Translations under genes and position numbers: made by a program | Origin: Frigidibacter sp. RF13 | GTDB lineage: Bacteria; Pseudomonadota; Alphaproteobacteria; Rhodobacterales; Rhodobacteraceae | DNA length: 60,736 nucleotides | Direction: 5' to 3' | Assembly: GCF_026626305.1 (NCBI RefSeq) | Contig: NZ_JAPNUE010000015.1 | Coordinates: 1-60,736, forward strand | Part shown: positions 38,586 through 47,665 of the stretch, in pieces | How positions within the stretch are numbered: the first letter of the stretch is position 1 | Layout of the letters: every line of letters starts with the position of its first letter | The notes under the pieces: generated by a model | What the model was told of the DNA's origin: nothing | The model's input: the letters and a program-made list of their open reading frames with translations, nothing else | Database searches by the model: none

Positions 38586-39667
38586 TGGACGATCCGATCA
38601 TCCGCATCGAAGGGGTGGAGAAAAGCTTTGGCAGCTTTCAGGCGCTGAAGGATATCCGCTTCGACATTGCACGCGGCGAGTTCTTTTCGCTTCTTGGTGC
38701 CTCCGGCTGCGGCAAGACCACGCTTTTGCGCATCCTTGCAGGGATCGAACAGCCGACACGCGGGCAGTTGACGATCGACGGCAAGCCGATGGCCGGGGTC
38801 CCAGCCAACCGGCGGCCGACCAACATGGTCTTTCAAAGCTATGCGATCTTTCCCCATCTCACGGTGCGCGAGAACATCGGTTACGGGCTGGTCTACCAGA
38901 ACCTCACGAAAGCCGAGGCGAAGGCGCGCACTGACGAGGCGATCGAACTGGTGAAACTGACGGGCCTGGACGACCGCAGCGCCCATCAGCTGTCCGGCGG
39001 CCAGCGCCAGCGCGTGGCACTTGCCCGCGCACTCGTCTGCCGTCCGAAGGTTCTGTTGCTGGACGAACCACTCTCTGCGCTCGACAAGAAGTTGCGCGAG
39101 GAGATGCAGCAGGAGCTGCGCAGCCTGCAGCGCACCGTCGGCATAACTTTCGTCTTCGTGACCCATGATCAGGAAGAGGCGCTGACCCTGTCGGACCGGA
39201 TCGCGGTCATGTCCGGGGGCAGGGTCTTGCAGATTGATACGCCCGAAGGGCTCTACGAGCGGCCGAACTGCCGCGAGGTGGCGGAATTTGTCGGTACGAT
39301 GAACCTCTTTCCCGCCCAAGTGCAGCAGGTGGACGGCGGGCAGGTGATCGCCGATGGCCGCGCCCTTGGCAATCTGGTCGGCAGATCGCCCGATCGACCG
39401 GTGGCGTCCGGCGAGGCGATCCTCATGGCGCTTCGACCGGAAAAGATCGAAATATCCGCTGCTGGCGCTGCCGGGCCGAACAGCGTCGCAGGTCGGGTTG
39501 CCTCGGTCTCCTACCTTGGCGACCGCAGTCATTATCTGGTGGCGGTCGACGGTCTGACGGCGCCGGTCGTGGTCTATCGGTCGAACAGCGAACGAACCGC
39601 TGTTGCCGCGGGCGCCGAGGTTGCGCTTTCCTGGAGCGACGCCGACGCGCTGGTGCTGGCCCGGTAG
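38585..39667 (+). CDS. ABC transporter ATP-binding protein (PotA-like)
   Basis: 360 aa. Walker A GASGCGKTTLLRILAG, signature LSGGQRQRVALARALV, Walker B VLLLDEPLSALD and switch His in VFVTHDQEEA are all intact. The last ~120 residues form a TOBE-type regulatory domain (LMALRPEKIEIS, SVSYLGDRSHYLVAVDG). Energises the two permeases. Last gene of the operon. Confidence 0.95.
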   Translation: MDDPIIRIEGVEKSFGSFQALKDIRFDIARGEFFSLLGASGCGKTTLLRILAGIEQPTRGQLTIDGKPMAGVPANRRPTNMVFQSYAIFPHLTVRENIGYGLVYQNLTKAEAKARTDEAIELVKLTGLDDRSAHQLSGGQRQRVALARALVCRPKVLLLDEPLSALDKKLREEMQQELRSLQRTVGITFVFVTHDQEEALTLSDRIAVMSGGRVLQIDTPEGLYERPNCREVAEFVGTMNLFPAQVQQVDGGQVIADGRALGNLVGRSPDRPVASGEAILMALRPEKIEISAAGAAGPNSVAGRVASVSYLGDRSHYLVAVDGLTAPVVVYRSNSERTAVAAGAEVALSWSDADALVLAR

Positions 39668-39729
39668 ACCGGCGCAGGGTGGAGGCCCGGTGGGTCGCGT
39701 GTAACTGTTCCGAAGTCATACCGGAGCGG

Positions 39730-39748
39730 AATTGTCTGCGTCACAATT
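39730..39748. promoter_or_regulatory. Inverted repeat upstream of the MFS gene
   Basis: AATTGT-N7-ACAATT is a perfect 6-bp inverted repeat, extendable with mismatches to CGGAATTGT...ACAATTTCCG, 58 nt before the MFS start. It is the kind of site bound by GntR-, MarR- or LysR-type dimers. No matching regulator gene is adjacent. Confidence 0.4.
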
Positions 39749-39806
39749 TCCGATTTGACCTTGCCATGAGGGCGGCGCAAGGCTCGCGTGCTGACAGGAG
39801 AAGACC

Positions 39807-41045
39807 ATGCAGACGCGCGCGCCCCTCATCACCCCGGTCCTCATCGCCGGTTGCCTCATCATCATGGTGGGCTTCGCGATCCGCGCGAGCTTCGGTGTGT
39901 TCCAGATCCCGATCGCCACCGAGTTTGGCTGGGCGCGGGCGGATTTCTCGCTCGCGATCGCCATCCAGAACCTTGCCTGGGGCATCGGCCAGCCGATCTT
40001 CGGCGCGCTGGCCGAACGGTTCGGCGACCGCCGCGCCATTATCGCGGGGGCCCTGTTCTACGCCGTAGGCCTTGTCCTGTCGTCCCTTGCGGTGACGCCG
40101 GGCCAACATCAGGTTCTGGAGTTCCTCGTGGGCTTCGGCATCGCCGGGACGGGGTTTGGCGTGATCCTTGCCGTCGTCGGCCGCGCGGCGAGTGCGGAAA
40201 ACCGCTCCATCGCGCTGGGCATCACCACCGCCGCGGGTTCTGCCGGGCAGGTGATCGGCGCGCCGATCGCCTCGACCCTTCTCGACCATTTTCCGTGGCA
40301 GACAGTCTTCGTAATCTTTGCGGTCGCCATCCTCGCCATTCTCGCCGTCCTGCCGATGATGCGCGCGCCGGAGCGGGCGAGCCGGGCGGAGCTTGAGGAA
40401 AGCATGGGCGAAGTGCTTCTGAAAGCCTTCCGCGACCCGTCCTACACGTTCATCTTCCTTGGCTTCTTCTCCTGCGGCTATCAGCTTGCCTTCATCACCG
40501 CGCATTTCCCCGCGCTGGTGACCGAGATGTGCGCGGCAATCGACCCGTCGGGGATGCTGGCCGGGATCGGCATCAATTCGACGGCTCGCCTCGGCGCCAT
40601 CGCGATTTCGCTGATCGGGCTGGCCAACATTGTCGGATCAATCACCGCGGGCTGGCTCGGCAAGACCTATACGAAGAAGTATCTTCTGTCCGGCATCTAC
40701 GCCGCGCGGACGGTGGTGGCGGCGCTTTTCATCATGCTGCCGATCACGCCCCTGTCGGTCGCGCTCTTTTCCATCTCCATGGGGGCGCTGTGGCTTGCGA
40801 CCGTGCCGCTGACCTCGGGCCTTGTCGCGCATATCTACGGGCTGCGCTATATGGGCACGCTCTACGGTATCGTGTTCTTCAGCCATCAGCTTGGCGGGTT
40901 CCTCGGCGTCTGGCTCGGCGGGCGGATGTATGATGCCTATGGCAGCTACACCGTCGTGTGGTGGATCGGTGTTGCTGTCGGGGCCTTCTCGGCGCTGATC
41001 CATCTGCCGATCCGGGAAAACCGGCCAGCGGCGGTTCCGGCCTGA
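39807..41045 (+). CDS. Major facilitator superfamily transporter
   Basis: 412 aa, about 12 helices; ATG 39807 follows AGGAGAAG. The helix 2-3 loop motif A is recognisable (FGALAERFGDRRAIIAGAL), and the second-half equivalent is TAGWLGKTYTKKYLLSG. Overall layout resembles OxlT-like and monocarboxylate-type MFS proteins. Substrate unknown; location after the polyamine-type operon and before ornithine cyclodeaminase may hint at amino acid or amine metabolism. Convergent with the gene ending at 41103. Confidence 0.9.
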   Translation: MQTRAPLITPVLIAGCLIIMVGFAIRASFGVFQIPIATEFGWARADFSLAIAIQNLAWGIGQPIFGALAERFGDRRAIIAGALFYAVGLVLSSLAVTPGQHQVLEFLVGFGIAGTGFGVILAVVGRAASAENRSIALGITTAAGSAGQVIGAPIASTLLDHFPWQTVFVIFAVAILAILAVLPMMRAPERASRAELEESMGEVLLKAFRDPSYTFIFLGFFSCGYQLAFITAHFPALVTEMCAAIDPSGMLAGIGINSTARLGAIAISLIGLANIVGSITAGWLGKTYTKKYLLSGIYAARTVVAALFIMLPITPLSVALFSISMGALWLATVPLTSGLVAHIYGLRYMGTLYGIVFFSHQLGGFLGVWLGGRMYDAYGSYTVVWWIGVAVGAFSALIHLPIRENRPAAVPA

Positions 41046-41049
41046 ACAG

Positions 41050-41100
41050 CCGGGGGCTCTCCCCCGGGCCCCCGGGAGTATTTGTAGACAGAACGTGGAG
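41050..41100. terminator. GC-rich hairpin plus shared 27-bp tail
   Basis: CCGGGGG (41050-41056) pairs with CCCCCGG (41061-41067), then a 27-bp tail 41074-41100 starting GGGAGTATTTGTAGACAGAA. The same tail, with 4 changes, follows a similar hairpin at 49848-49874. Both lie at the junction of convergent genes, so the unit probably serves as a bidirectional terminator. Confidence 0.65.
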
Positions 41101-41102
41101 GA

Positions 41103-42014
41103 TCAGCCGCTGGCAGCCTTGAGGATGTAGCGTGCGGTCATCAGATCGAGATGCGCGCCGCCGCCGTTCTTGGACAACGTGATTTCATCGGCGGTCCTGC
41201 GCGTGAAGCGGCCAGACGGCAGGTCGTAGAAGTCCGCAGCGACATCCTCCTCGGTGATCACGCCTTCCTTCAAAGGCACCATCAGTTCGCCGATATGGTG
41301 GAGCGTGGTGACGCGGGCATCGACGAAGACGCGGGCGCGGGCGAACGTGTCGCTGTCGCATTCTCGCATGTCGGGCCGGTAGGCGCCGATCAGGTCGAGG
41401 TGTGTGCCGGGCTGAAGCCAGACGCCCCGGATCAGCGGCTCGGTCGCCATGGTCGTGGTGGCGATTACATGGGCACGGCGGACCGCCGCTTCGAGGTCAG
41501 GTTCTGGCGTGGCGCCGGTCGCGTCGGCAAAGGTGCGGGCGGCGTCGGGGTTGCGGGCCCAGACATGAAAGCGCGCCTTGGGGAAGGCGGCGGAATAGGC
41601 CTCGACCATCGAGCGCGCGACGGCACCCGCGCCGACGATCAGGATAGTCTCGGCATCCGAGCGGGCGAGGCGGCGGGAGGCCAGGAGACTGTCGCCGGCG
41701 GTCTTCCATTTGGTGACGAGCTTGAAATCGACGAGTGCTTCCAAGGCGCCGGTGTCAGCCGACATGAGGTTGACCGCACCGTCGATCGCATCCAAGCCCT
41801 TCGCGGGATTGCCCGGGAAGATGGTCGCGGCCTTGACTGCAATCCCCATGCCGGGGATCCAGGCCGAGCGGGTCAGGAGCGTATCCGGCCCATGCCGCAG
41901 CAGCGTATCGCCGACCTCGGCGCGCGGCAGGGCGTGGCCCGCCGCCAGAGCATCGGTCAGATCGAGCCAGTTCAGTTTCGCCTCGGCCTCCGCGCCGACA
42001 ATACGGAATGTCAC
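41103..42014 (-). CDS. Ornithine cyclodeaminase / mu-crystallin family enzyme
   Basis: 303 aa. NAD-binding motif ILIVGAGAVARSMVEAYSAA near residue 125, substrate-site blocks GMGIAVKAATIFPGNP and HLDLIGAYRPDMRECDSDTF, and the C-terminal NGGGAHLDLMTARYIL. Members deaminate ornithine to proline or reduce imino acids; the precise reaction is not clear. It overlaps the following HAD gene by 4 nt. Confidence 0.92.
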   Translation of the reverse strand: MTFRIVGAEAEAKLNWLDLTDALAAGHALPRAEVGDTLLRHGPDTLLTRSAWIPGMGIAVKAATIFPGNPAKGLDAIDGAVNLMSADTGALEALVDFKLVTKWKTAGDSLLASRRLARSDAETILIVGAGAVARSMVEAYSAAFPKARFHVWARNPDAARTFADATGATPEPDLEAAVRRAHVIATTTMATEPLIRGVWLQPGTHLDLIGAYRPDMRECDSDTFARARVFVDARVTTLHHIGELMVPLKEGVITEEDVAADFYDLPSGRFTRRTADEITLSKNGGGAHLDLMTARYILKAASG

Positions 42015-42637
42015 AGGCCTGCCTCCTTTTCCGTCAAGAGTTCCTCTGCCACCAGCCGCCGTGCCCAGCCCTGCCAGCTTTCAAACTGATGCGTGCGCCA
42101 GCCCCGGCGATCGGCAGCAGCGATGTTGTCGGCGCGGTCGTCGGTGAAAAGGAGGCTCTCGGGTGGCAGGCCGCAATCGGCTTCGACCATCTCGTAGATG
42201 CGGGGATCGGGCTTGATGACGCCCATCTCACCCGACACATAGGCGCGGTCGAAATGGTTCAGAAAATCATATTGCGTGCGGGCGTAAGCGAAAGTGTCGA
42301 TGCCGAAATTCGTCAGCGCGAAGACCGGCACGCCCTTGGCACGCAGCGCGTCGAGCAGGCGGACCGCGCCGGGAATGACGGGCGAGAACATCTCGATCCA
42401 TCGGTCGTGCCAGAGCTGTATCTCGGCCGACCATTCGGGATGGTCGTCGGCCCAAGCCTGCACCGTATCGCGGAAAGGCGCACCGGTGTCGATCAACGCG
42501 TTCATCCAGTGCAGGTCGATCTCGGCGAACAGCCGTTCGCGCCGCGCGCGCCCGATCAGCCGGTCATAGACCCGTTCCGGGTGCCATTCGGCCAGCACAT
42601 TGCCGATATCAAAGATCACCGCTTGGGGCCGCGACAT
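42011..42637 (-). CDS. HAD-superfamily hydrolase
   Basis: 208 aa from the ATG within MSRPQAVIFDIGNVLAEWHP; a TTG further upstream is unlikely. HAD motif I is IFDIGNVL, giving the nucleophilic Asp; motif II is FALTNFG; motif III is GVIKPDPRIYEM; motif IV is LLFTDDRADNI. This is a haloacid dehalogenase-like phosphatase of the YihX type acting on a small phosphorylated metabolite. It overlaps the upstream EamA gene by about 29 nt and the ornithine cyclodeaminase gene by 4 nt, so the chain from 44997 to 41103 may be one operon. Confidence 0.9.
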   Translation of the reverse strand: MSRPQAVIFDIGNVLAEWHPERVYDRLIGRARRERLFAEIDLHWMNALIDTGAPFRDTVQAWADDHPEWSAEIQLWHDRWIEMFSPVIPGAVRLLDALRAKGVPVFALTNFGIDTFAYARTQYDFLNHFDRAYVSGEMGVIKPDPRIYEMVEADCGLPPESLLFTDDRADNIAAADRRGWRTHQFESWQGWARRLVAEELLTEKEAGL

Positions 42638-43589
42638 CCTGCACCTGTTTCCTGACCGTTTCCCGCCAGAGCGTATAAAGGCCCGCCCCGCAGATAAGTG
42701 CAATCCCCGCCCATGCCGTCAGATCGGGCCAGGTGCCGAAGAAGAGCACACCCCAAAGGATTGCCATCGGCATGCCCGCATATTCGAAGGGTGCGACCAG
42801 CGCCGCCTCGGTCGTGCGGTAGGCCTGCGCCATCATCAGCCCGCCGATGCCGACGGCAAGGCCCGTGGCGATGAAATAGGGCCAGTCGGCCAGGGGCGGC
42901 CAATGCCATTGCCGGAAAAGGAAGGCGAGCGAAGGGTCGGACGCGCCCGACATATGCCCATCGCCGACCCAGAGGCCCATGGTGGAGGAAACGAGGATGA
43001 AGCCGAGTTGCGTGTAGAAATTCAGCGTCATCGCGCTTTCAGTCTCTCTCATGCGCCGCGTCATCATGTGGCTGGAGGCGTAGCTGAAGGCGGAGATGAG
43101 GACGAGGAGGGTTGCAGGCTGGATCACGCCCGCGCCGGGGCGCAGCATCACGATCACGCCCAGCATGCCGACCGCGACGGCGGCCCAGCGGCGGGGGCCG
43201 ACCGGCTCCTTCAGGATCAGGGCCGAGAGAAGCGTGATGAAGAGAGGCGCGACGAAGGCAGTCGCCACGGCGTCGGCAAGCGGCAGGGCGGCAAGGCCAA
43301 GGAAATAGGTGACGTTCGACACCATCACGACCGACACGCGGATCAGATGGTCCAGCGGCCGGCGGGTGAAGATCTGCCAGAGCCCGCGTTGCGACAGGGC
43401 CATGACGGTCAGGACCAGAGCCATGCCCACGAAGGCGCGGGTCAGGATCACCTGGTGCAGCGCATACTTGCCCGACAGGGCCTTGATCGCGAGATCATTG
43501 ACAGACAGCACAAGCGCCCCGCCGAGCGCGAAGAAGATGCCGCGGAGCGGCGTGGGCAAGGGAGCAATCGCGCCGGGCATCGCTGTCAC
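42609..43589 (-). CDS. EamA-family (DMT) transporter
   Basis: 326 aa, ten predicted helices in two EamA halves. The region [20 protein letters not shown] is nearly repeated in the adjacent paralogue, as is GYxLHQxIL near the N-terminus (GKYALHQVIL here). Exporter of small metabolites; substrate unknown. It overlaps its paralogue by 4 nt. Confidence 0.9.
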   Translation of the reverse strand: MTAMPGAIAPLPTPLRGIFFALGGALVLSVNDLAIKALSGKYALHQVILTRAFVGMALVLTVMALSQRGLWQIFTRRPLDHLIRVSVVMVSNVTYFLGLAALPLADAVATAFVAPLFITLLSALILKEPVGPRRWAAVAVGMLGVIVMLRPGAGVIQPATLLVLISAFSYASSHMMTRRMRETESAMTLNFYTQLGFILVSSTMGLWVGDGHMSGASDPSLAFLFRQWHWPPLADWPYFIATGLAVGIGGLMMAQAYRTTEAALVAPFEYAGMPMAILWGVLFFGTWPDLTAWAGIALICGAGLYTLWRETVRKQVQDVAAPSGDL

Positions 43590-44548
43590 AGATCACCCCC
43601 CACCGGGGTTGCGGGGTCTTTGACTGACCGATGCACCGTCTCGCGCCAGAGCACGTAGAGGCCCGCGCCGCCGATCAGTGCGATGCCCGCCCAGGCGGTC
43701 GCATCTGGCCAGGTGCCGAAGACGACGACGCCCGCGAGGATAGCGAGTGGCATGCCGAGATATTCGAAGGGCGCGACCAGCGCCGCCTCTGCCAGCCGGT
43801 AGGCCTGACTGACGAAAAGACCTGCAACCGCGACGGAAATGCCGGTGACGATCAGGATCGGCCAATCCGGCAGGGGCGGCCAGACCCAGGGCCGGAAGAG
43901 GAAGGCGATGGTACTGTCCGGATCGCCGAGGAACCGCCCGTCGCCCGCCACGAGACCCATCACGAGGCTGATGAGCAGGAAACCCACATGCAGGTAGATA
44001 TTCAGCGTCACCGTGCTTTCCGTCTCGCGCATCTGGCGGGTCATCAGCTGGCTGATGCCATAGCAGACGGACGACAGAAGGACGAGGATTGCGGCCGGCT
44101 GGATCGCCTCAGCCCCGGGCCGCAGCATCACCACGACGCCAATGAGCCCGGCGATCACCGCGCCCCAGCGATGGGGGCCGACCTTCTCGCCCAGAAACAG
44201 CGCCGAGGCGCCGGTGATGAGGAGGGGCGCGACATAGGCGATCGCCAGGGCGTCGGCGAAGGGCATGGCGGCGAGGCCGGTGAAGAAGCAGACGTTCGAC
44301 AGCATCACGATCATGGTGCGCCAGAAGTGCGCGCCGATCCGGCGGGTGCGGAACTGGCGGAAATCGCCGTCTTGTCGGAGGACGATCGCGACAAGGATCG
44401 CAATTGCCACCAGCGTGCGGATCAGGATGATCTGATGGAGCGCATAGCCCGACGACAGGAATTTGATCGCCACATCGAGGACGGTACCGAAGAAGACCCC
44501 GCCCAACATGCACAGGATGCCGAGAAGCGCGGCGCGGCTGGGGCTCAT
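43586..44548 (-). CDS. EamA-family (DMT) transporter, tandem paralogue
   Basis: 320 aa from ATG 44548 ([20 protein letters not shown]); a longer upstream frame is the antisense of yaiI-type coding and is rejected. Ten helices, with blocks nearly identical to the next gene ([51 protein letters not shown]). A tandem duplication is clear. Overlaps the YaiI gene by 4 nt. Confidence 0.9.
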   Translation of the reverse strand: MSPSRAALLGILCMLGGVFFGTVLDVAIKFLSSGYALHQIILIRTLVAIAILVAIVLRQDGDFRQFRTRRIGAHFWRTMIVMLSNVCFFTGLAAMPFADALAIAYVAPLLITGASALFLGEKVGPHRWGAVIAGLIGVVVMLRPGAEAIQPAAILVLLSSVCYGISQLMTRQMRETESTVTLNIYLHVGFLLISLVMGLVAGDGRFLGDPDSTIAFLFRPWVWPPLPDWPILIVTGISVAVAGLFVSQAYRLAEAALVAPFEYLGMPLAILAGVVVFGTWPDATAWAGIALIGGAGLYVLWRETVHRSVKDPATPVGGDL

Positions 44549-44997
44549 GACTGCCTCGCGGCGGCGCGGAGCGTGCGGTCGAGCGCGTCGAGAAAGCGCG
44601 AGCGGTCGGCCTTGGAAAAGCCTTTGCCGCCGCCCTGCCGGAACGGATCGGCGGCGCGCAGGTCGGCCATCAGGTCGCGCGTGGCCAGCACATTGCCGAT
44701 ATTGGCTTCCGTCAGCGCCTCGCCGTCGTGTTTCAGCACACGGGCGCCCGCCGCCACGCATTTCGCGGCCAAAGGGATGTCGCCCGTCACCACCACGTCG
44801 CCAACGCCCGCGCGTTCAGCGATCCATTTGTCGGCCTCGTCGGGTCCCTCGGTCACATAGACCGTCTCGACCAACGGATGGACGGGCGGGCGGATGCCGC
44901 CGTTGCAGACGAGCTTCACCGGCACCGACTGACGCTCGGCCACGCGGATGCACTCATCCTTCACCGGACAGGCGTCGGCGTCGATGAAGAGGGTCAT
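44545..44997 (-). CDS. YaiI/YqxD family protein (DUF188)
   Basis: 150 aa. [20 protein letters not shown] is the family signature; [20 protein letters not shown] and [18 protein letters not shown] follow. The family has a PIN-like nuclease fold of uncharacterised function. First gene of the compact leftward series down to 41103. Confidence 0.92.
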   Translation of the reverse strand: MTLFIDADACPVKDECIRVAERQSVPVKLVCNGGIRPPVHPLVETVYVTEGPDEADKWIAERAGVGDVVVTGDIPLAAKCVAAGARVLKHDGEALTEANIGNVLATRDLMADLRAADPFRQGGGKGFSKADRSRFLDALDRTLRAAARQS

Positions 44998-45037
44998 GGC
45001 AGGTCAGCCGATGACAGGAGCGGGCGCGCGCGATGGT

Positions 45038-45871
45038 TCAATCCCGAAACAGAGCCTCCGCGTGGAAGGCCATATGATCGGCCATGAAGGTGGAGACGAA
45101 GAAATAGCTGTGATCATAGCCCGGCTGCATGCGGACAAGGCCATTCTGGCGCCGCTCTATCATCGCCTGCGCCAGTGCCTCGGGCTTCAGAAGGTCGAGG
45201 AACTGGTCCTTCGAGCCCTGATCGATCAGGACCGGCCCGTCGAACCCCAAGCGCCGCATCAGAAGCGTGGCGTCATGCGCGGCCCAAGCGCTCTCATCGG
45301 TCCCCAGATAGGCCGCGAACTGCTTCCTCCCCCAGTCGGACTGGGTCGGGTTGGCGATCGGCGCGAAGGCCGAGACCGAGCGGAACCGCCCCGGCAGCCG
45401 CATCGCGAGCGTCAGTGCGCCGTGGCCGCCCATCGAATGACCGGTGATCGCCTGGCGATCCTCATCGACCGCGAAGGTCGCGGTGACGAGATCGGGCAGT
45501 TCCTCGGCCAGATAATCCCACATGCGGAAATGGGTGGACCAGGGCGCCTCCGTCGCATTCACATAGAAGCCCGCGCCCTGGCCGAGATCGTAGGCCTCAT
45601 CATTCGCGACGCCCTCGCCGCGCGGGCTTGTGTCGGGGAAAACCAGCGCAATGCCATGGTCGGCAGCCCAAGCCTGCGCGCCTGCCTTCACCATTGCGTT
45701 TTCATGCGTGCAGGTCAGGCCGGAGAGATACCACAGAACCGGCACCGGCTCGTCCGCGGTCTCTTTCGGCAGGAAAAGCCCGAAAGTCATGTCGCAGGCG
45801 CAGGCATCCGAACGATGGGAATAGACCCCCTGGATGCCGCCGTAGCACTTGTTCTCCGATATGGTCTGCAT
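45038..45871 (-). CDS. fghA: S-formylglutathione hydrolase
   Basis: 277 aa from ATG 45871 (MQTISENKCYGGIQGVYSHR). Alpha/beta hydrolase of the esterase D type: nucleophile Ser in AITGHSMGGHGALTLAMRLP, Asp and His in LIDQGSKDQFL and PGYDHSYFFVSTFMADH; LWYLSGLTCTHENAMVKAGA is the family block. Hydrolyses S-formylglutathione to formate and glutathione in formaldehyde detoxification. The partner alcohol dehydrogenase is not in the window. It is 11 nt downstream of the AEC transporter gene. Confidence 0.95.
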   Translation of the reverse strand: MQTISENKCYGGIQGVYSHRSDACACDMTFGLFLPKETADEPVPVLWYLSGLTCTHENAMVKAGAQAWAADHGIALVFPDTSPRGEGVANDEAYDLGQGAGFYVNATEAPWSTHFRMWDYLAEELPDLVTATFAVDEDRQAITGHSMGGHGALTLAMRLPGRFRSVSAFAPIANPTQSDWGRKQFAAYLGTDESAWAAHDATLLMRRLGFDGPVLIDQGSKDQFLDLLKPEALAQAMIERRQNGLVRMQPGYDHSYFFVSTFMADHMAFHAEALFRD

Positions 45872-45882
45872 TGGCCCTCCGA

Positions 45883-46812
45883 TCAGGCGTTGGTGATCCA
45901 GGCCACGACCAGCGGGACGGTAAGGATGCTGGCCGCCGTGGAAATGAGGATGGATGCCGACACTCGCCGGGGGGCGATGCCGTAATGACTGGCGAGGATA
46001 TAGACGTTGCCCGCGACCGGCAATGCGGCGGCGGCGATCATCACGCCTGCCGCGAACGGGTCGACCGGGAAGAGATGAAGGGCCGCAAGCGCGACTGCGG
46101 CGGGATGGAGGACGAGCTTGCACAGGCTGAGCCAGAGCGCGGCGGCCGGCCGGTCGGCCGAGCGGCCGGAAAGCGAGGCGCCGATGGCGAACAGCGCGCC
46201 GGGCGTGGCGGCGGCGCCGAGGATCGTCAGGAAATCGTCGACGGGCCGGGGCAGGGTGGGGGTGAAGAAGGACCAGATCATCCCCGCGACCATCGAGACG
46301 ATCATCGGGTTCTTCGCCAGCCCGCCCGCGAGGCTGCGGACGATGGCGGCACCCACTTGCCGTTCGCGGCTGGCGGTGACTATGAGGGTGATGAGCGAGG
46401 AAAAGACGATCAGATCGACGACCAGACACATGAGGACCGGCCCGGCTGCCTGCGGTCCGAGGAGCGCCACCAGGAGGGGAACGCCGAGAAAGCCGGTGTT
46501 GCCGATGATGGCGCATTGCGCCTCCATCGCCGCTTCCTCGATTTTCAGGCGCCGTGCCAAGGCGACCGCGAAGGCGAGGCCGTAGATGGCGAAGCAGCCG
46601 GTCAGATAGGCCAGAACGAAGGGCAGATCGAAGATACCGGTGATCGGCAGGGTGGCGGCAAAGCGGAAGAGCATCGCCGACAGCGCGAAATAGAAGACGA
46701 AGCGGGTGAGCCATTCGGTGGCGACGGCCGGAAAGAAGCCCGACCGCCCCGCGCCCCAGCCAAGGCCGATGAGCGCGAAGAAGGGCAGGGTTCTGAGGAA
46801 AATCTCCAGCAT
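45883..46812 (-). CDS. AEC-family (auxin efflux carrier-like) transporter
   Basis: 309 aa, ten predicted helices in two halves, with the unwound-helix motif region AQCAIIGNTGFLGVPLLVAL and the second-half counterpart ALPVAGNVYILASHYG. AEC proteins are secondary carriers for organic acids such as malate or malonate; substrate not resolvable. Likely co-transcribed with fghA. Confidence 0.88.
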   Translation of the reverse strand: MLEIFLRTLPFFALIGLGWGAGRSGFFPAVATEWLTRFVFYFALSAMLFRFAATLPITGIFDLPFVLAYLTGCFAIYGLAFAVALARRLKIEEAAMEAQCAIIGNTGFLGVPLLVALLGPQAAGPVLMCLVVDLIVFSSLITLIVTASRERQVGAAIVRSLAGGLAKNPMIVSMVAGMIWSFFTPTLPRPVDDFLTILGAAATPGALFAIGASLSGRSADRPAAALWLSLCKLVLHPAAVALAALHLFPVDPFAAGVMIAAAALPVAGNVYILASHYGIAPRRVSASILISTAASILTVPLVVAWITNA

Positions 46813-46871
46813 CTCATCCCGCGCATAACATTCCGCCGTGGAAGGGGCCAGAGGCCACCGGAGGGGCGGGA

Positions 46872-46918
46872 CCCGGAGTTTTTCAAAACTCCGGGCCGAT
46901 TTCTTTTAAAGAAATCGG
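46872..46918 (-). terminator. Two adjacent perfect hairpins after the nitroreductase gene
   Basis: CCCGGAGTTTT (46872-46882) pairs with AAAACTCCGGG (46885-46895), and CCGATTTCTTT (46896-46906) with AAAGAAATCGG (46908-46918). They start about 20 nt beyond the stop of the leftward nitroreductase gene. Very short loops and A/T-rich tips suggest a strong double terminator separating it from the AEC gene. Confidence 0.7.
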
Positions 46919-46938
46919 CGGGCGCGCGGGCGGAGAGG

Positions 46939-47634
46939 TCAGCCCTTGTGAACAGACAGGATATCGTCCAGCGGTTTCTTCAGTTTCGCGACCGCCGGAA
47001 CTGTCGCGTCCGCCGCCGGGTGCCCGACAGCGAGGATCATGATCGGCTTTTCGCTTTCCGGCCGACCGCAGAGACCGTTCAGAAACCGCATCGGGTTCGG
47101 TGTATGGGTCAGGCAGCACAGCCCGGCCCGGTGTAGCGCGGCGATTAGCATGCCGGTGGCGATGCCCACGCTTTCGGGGACATAGTAATTCTTGTACCGC
47201 TCTCCGTCCTTGGTCACGCCATGGCGCTGGGCGAAGATCACGATCAGCCATGGCGCTATATCGAGATGGGGTTTCGAGACGCCCGTGCCGATCGGCTCCA
47301 GCGCCTTCAGCCATTCATCGCCGCCGCCGCCCGCGTAGAAATCCTTTTCCTCTTCCTCCGCCGCCGCCCGGATCTGCGCCTTCATCGCCGGGTCGGAGAT
47401 TGCGACGAAGAACCAGGGCTGGTGATTGGCGCCCGAGGGCGCGGTCCCTGCGGCTTCGACGCAGGCGCGGATCACCTCTTCCGGGACCGGATCGGCGCAG
47501 AAATCCCTGACCGAATGGCGCTTTCTAAGGTCATCGCGAAAGGCCAGGGCCTCGCGCACTGCCTCGTCATCGGGGCGGCGCACGCGGTCAGGTAGCGGCA
47601 GAGGTTCGTAGCGGACTTTCTCGCGGAAATACAT
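46939..47634 (-). CDS. Nitroreductase-family flavoprotein
   Basis: 231 aa. FMN-binding core in LRKRHSVRDFCADPVPEEVI and AAGTAPSGANHQPWFFVAIS, with ESVGIATGMLIAALHRAGLC and NPMRFLNGLCGRPESEKP further on. The longer form with the N-terminal extension resembles iodotyrosine deiodinase-type nitroreductases. NAD(P)H-dependent reduction of nitroaromatic, quinone or halogenated substrates; real substrate unknown. Single gene with its own terminator. Confidence 0.92.
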   Translation of the reverse strand: MYFREKVRYEPLPLPDRVRRPDDEAVREALAFRDDLRKRHSVRDFCADPVPEEVIRACVEAAGTAPSGANHQPWFFVAISDPAMKAQIRAAAEEEEKDFYAGGGGDEWLKALEPIGTGVSKPHLDIAPWLIVIFAQRHGVTKDGERYKNYYVPESVGIATGMLIAALHRAGLCCLTHTPNPMRFLNGLCGRPESEKPIMILAVGHPAADATVPAVAKLKKPLDDILSVHKG

Positions 47635-47665
47635 AGACGTCAGACCTCTCGATTCGGACCCGATA

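Noticed and set aside
38048..39532. 494-codon minus-strand frame over the ABC permease and ATPase genes
   Set aside because: Antisense to two proteins with complete family motifs; no supporting features of its own.
45038..46714. 558-codon frame extending S-formylglutathione hydrolase upstream
   Set aside because: The extra N-terminal part lies over the AEC transporter gene and is Arg/His-rich; the true start is at 45871.
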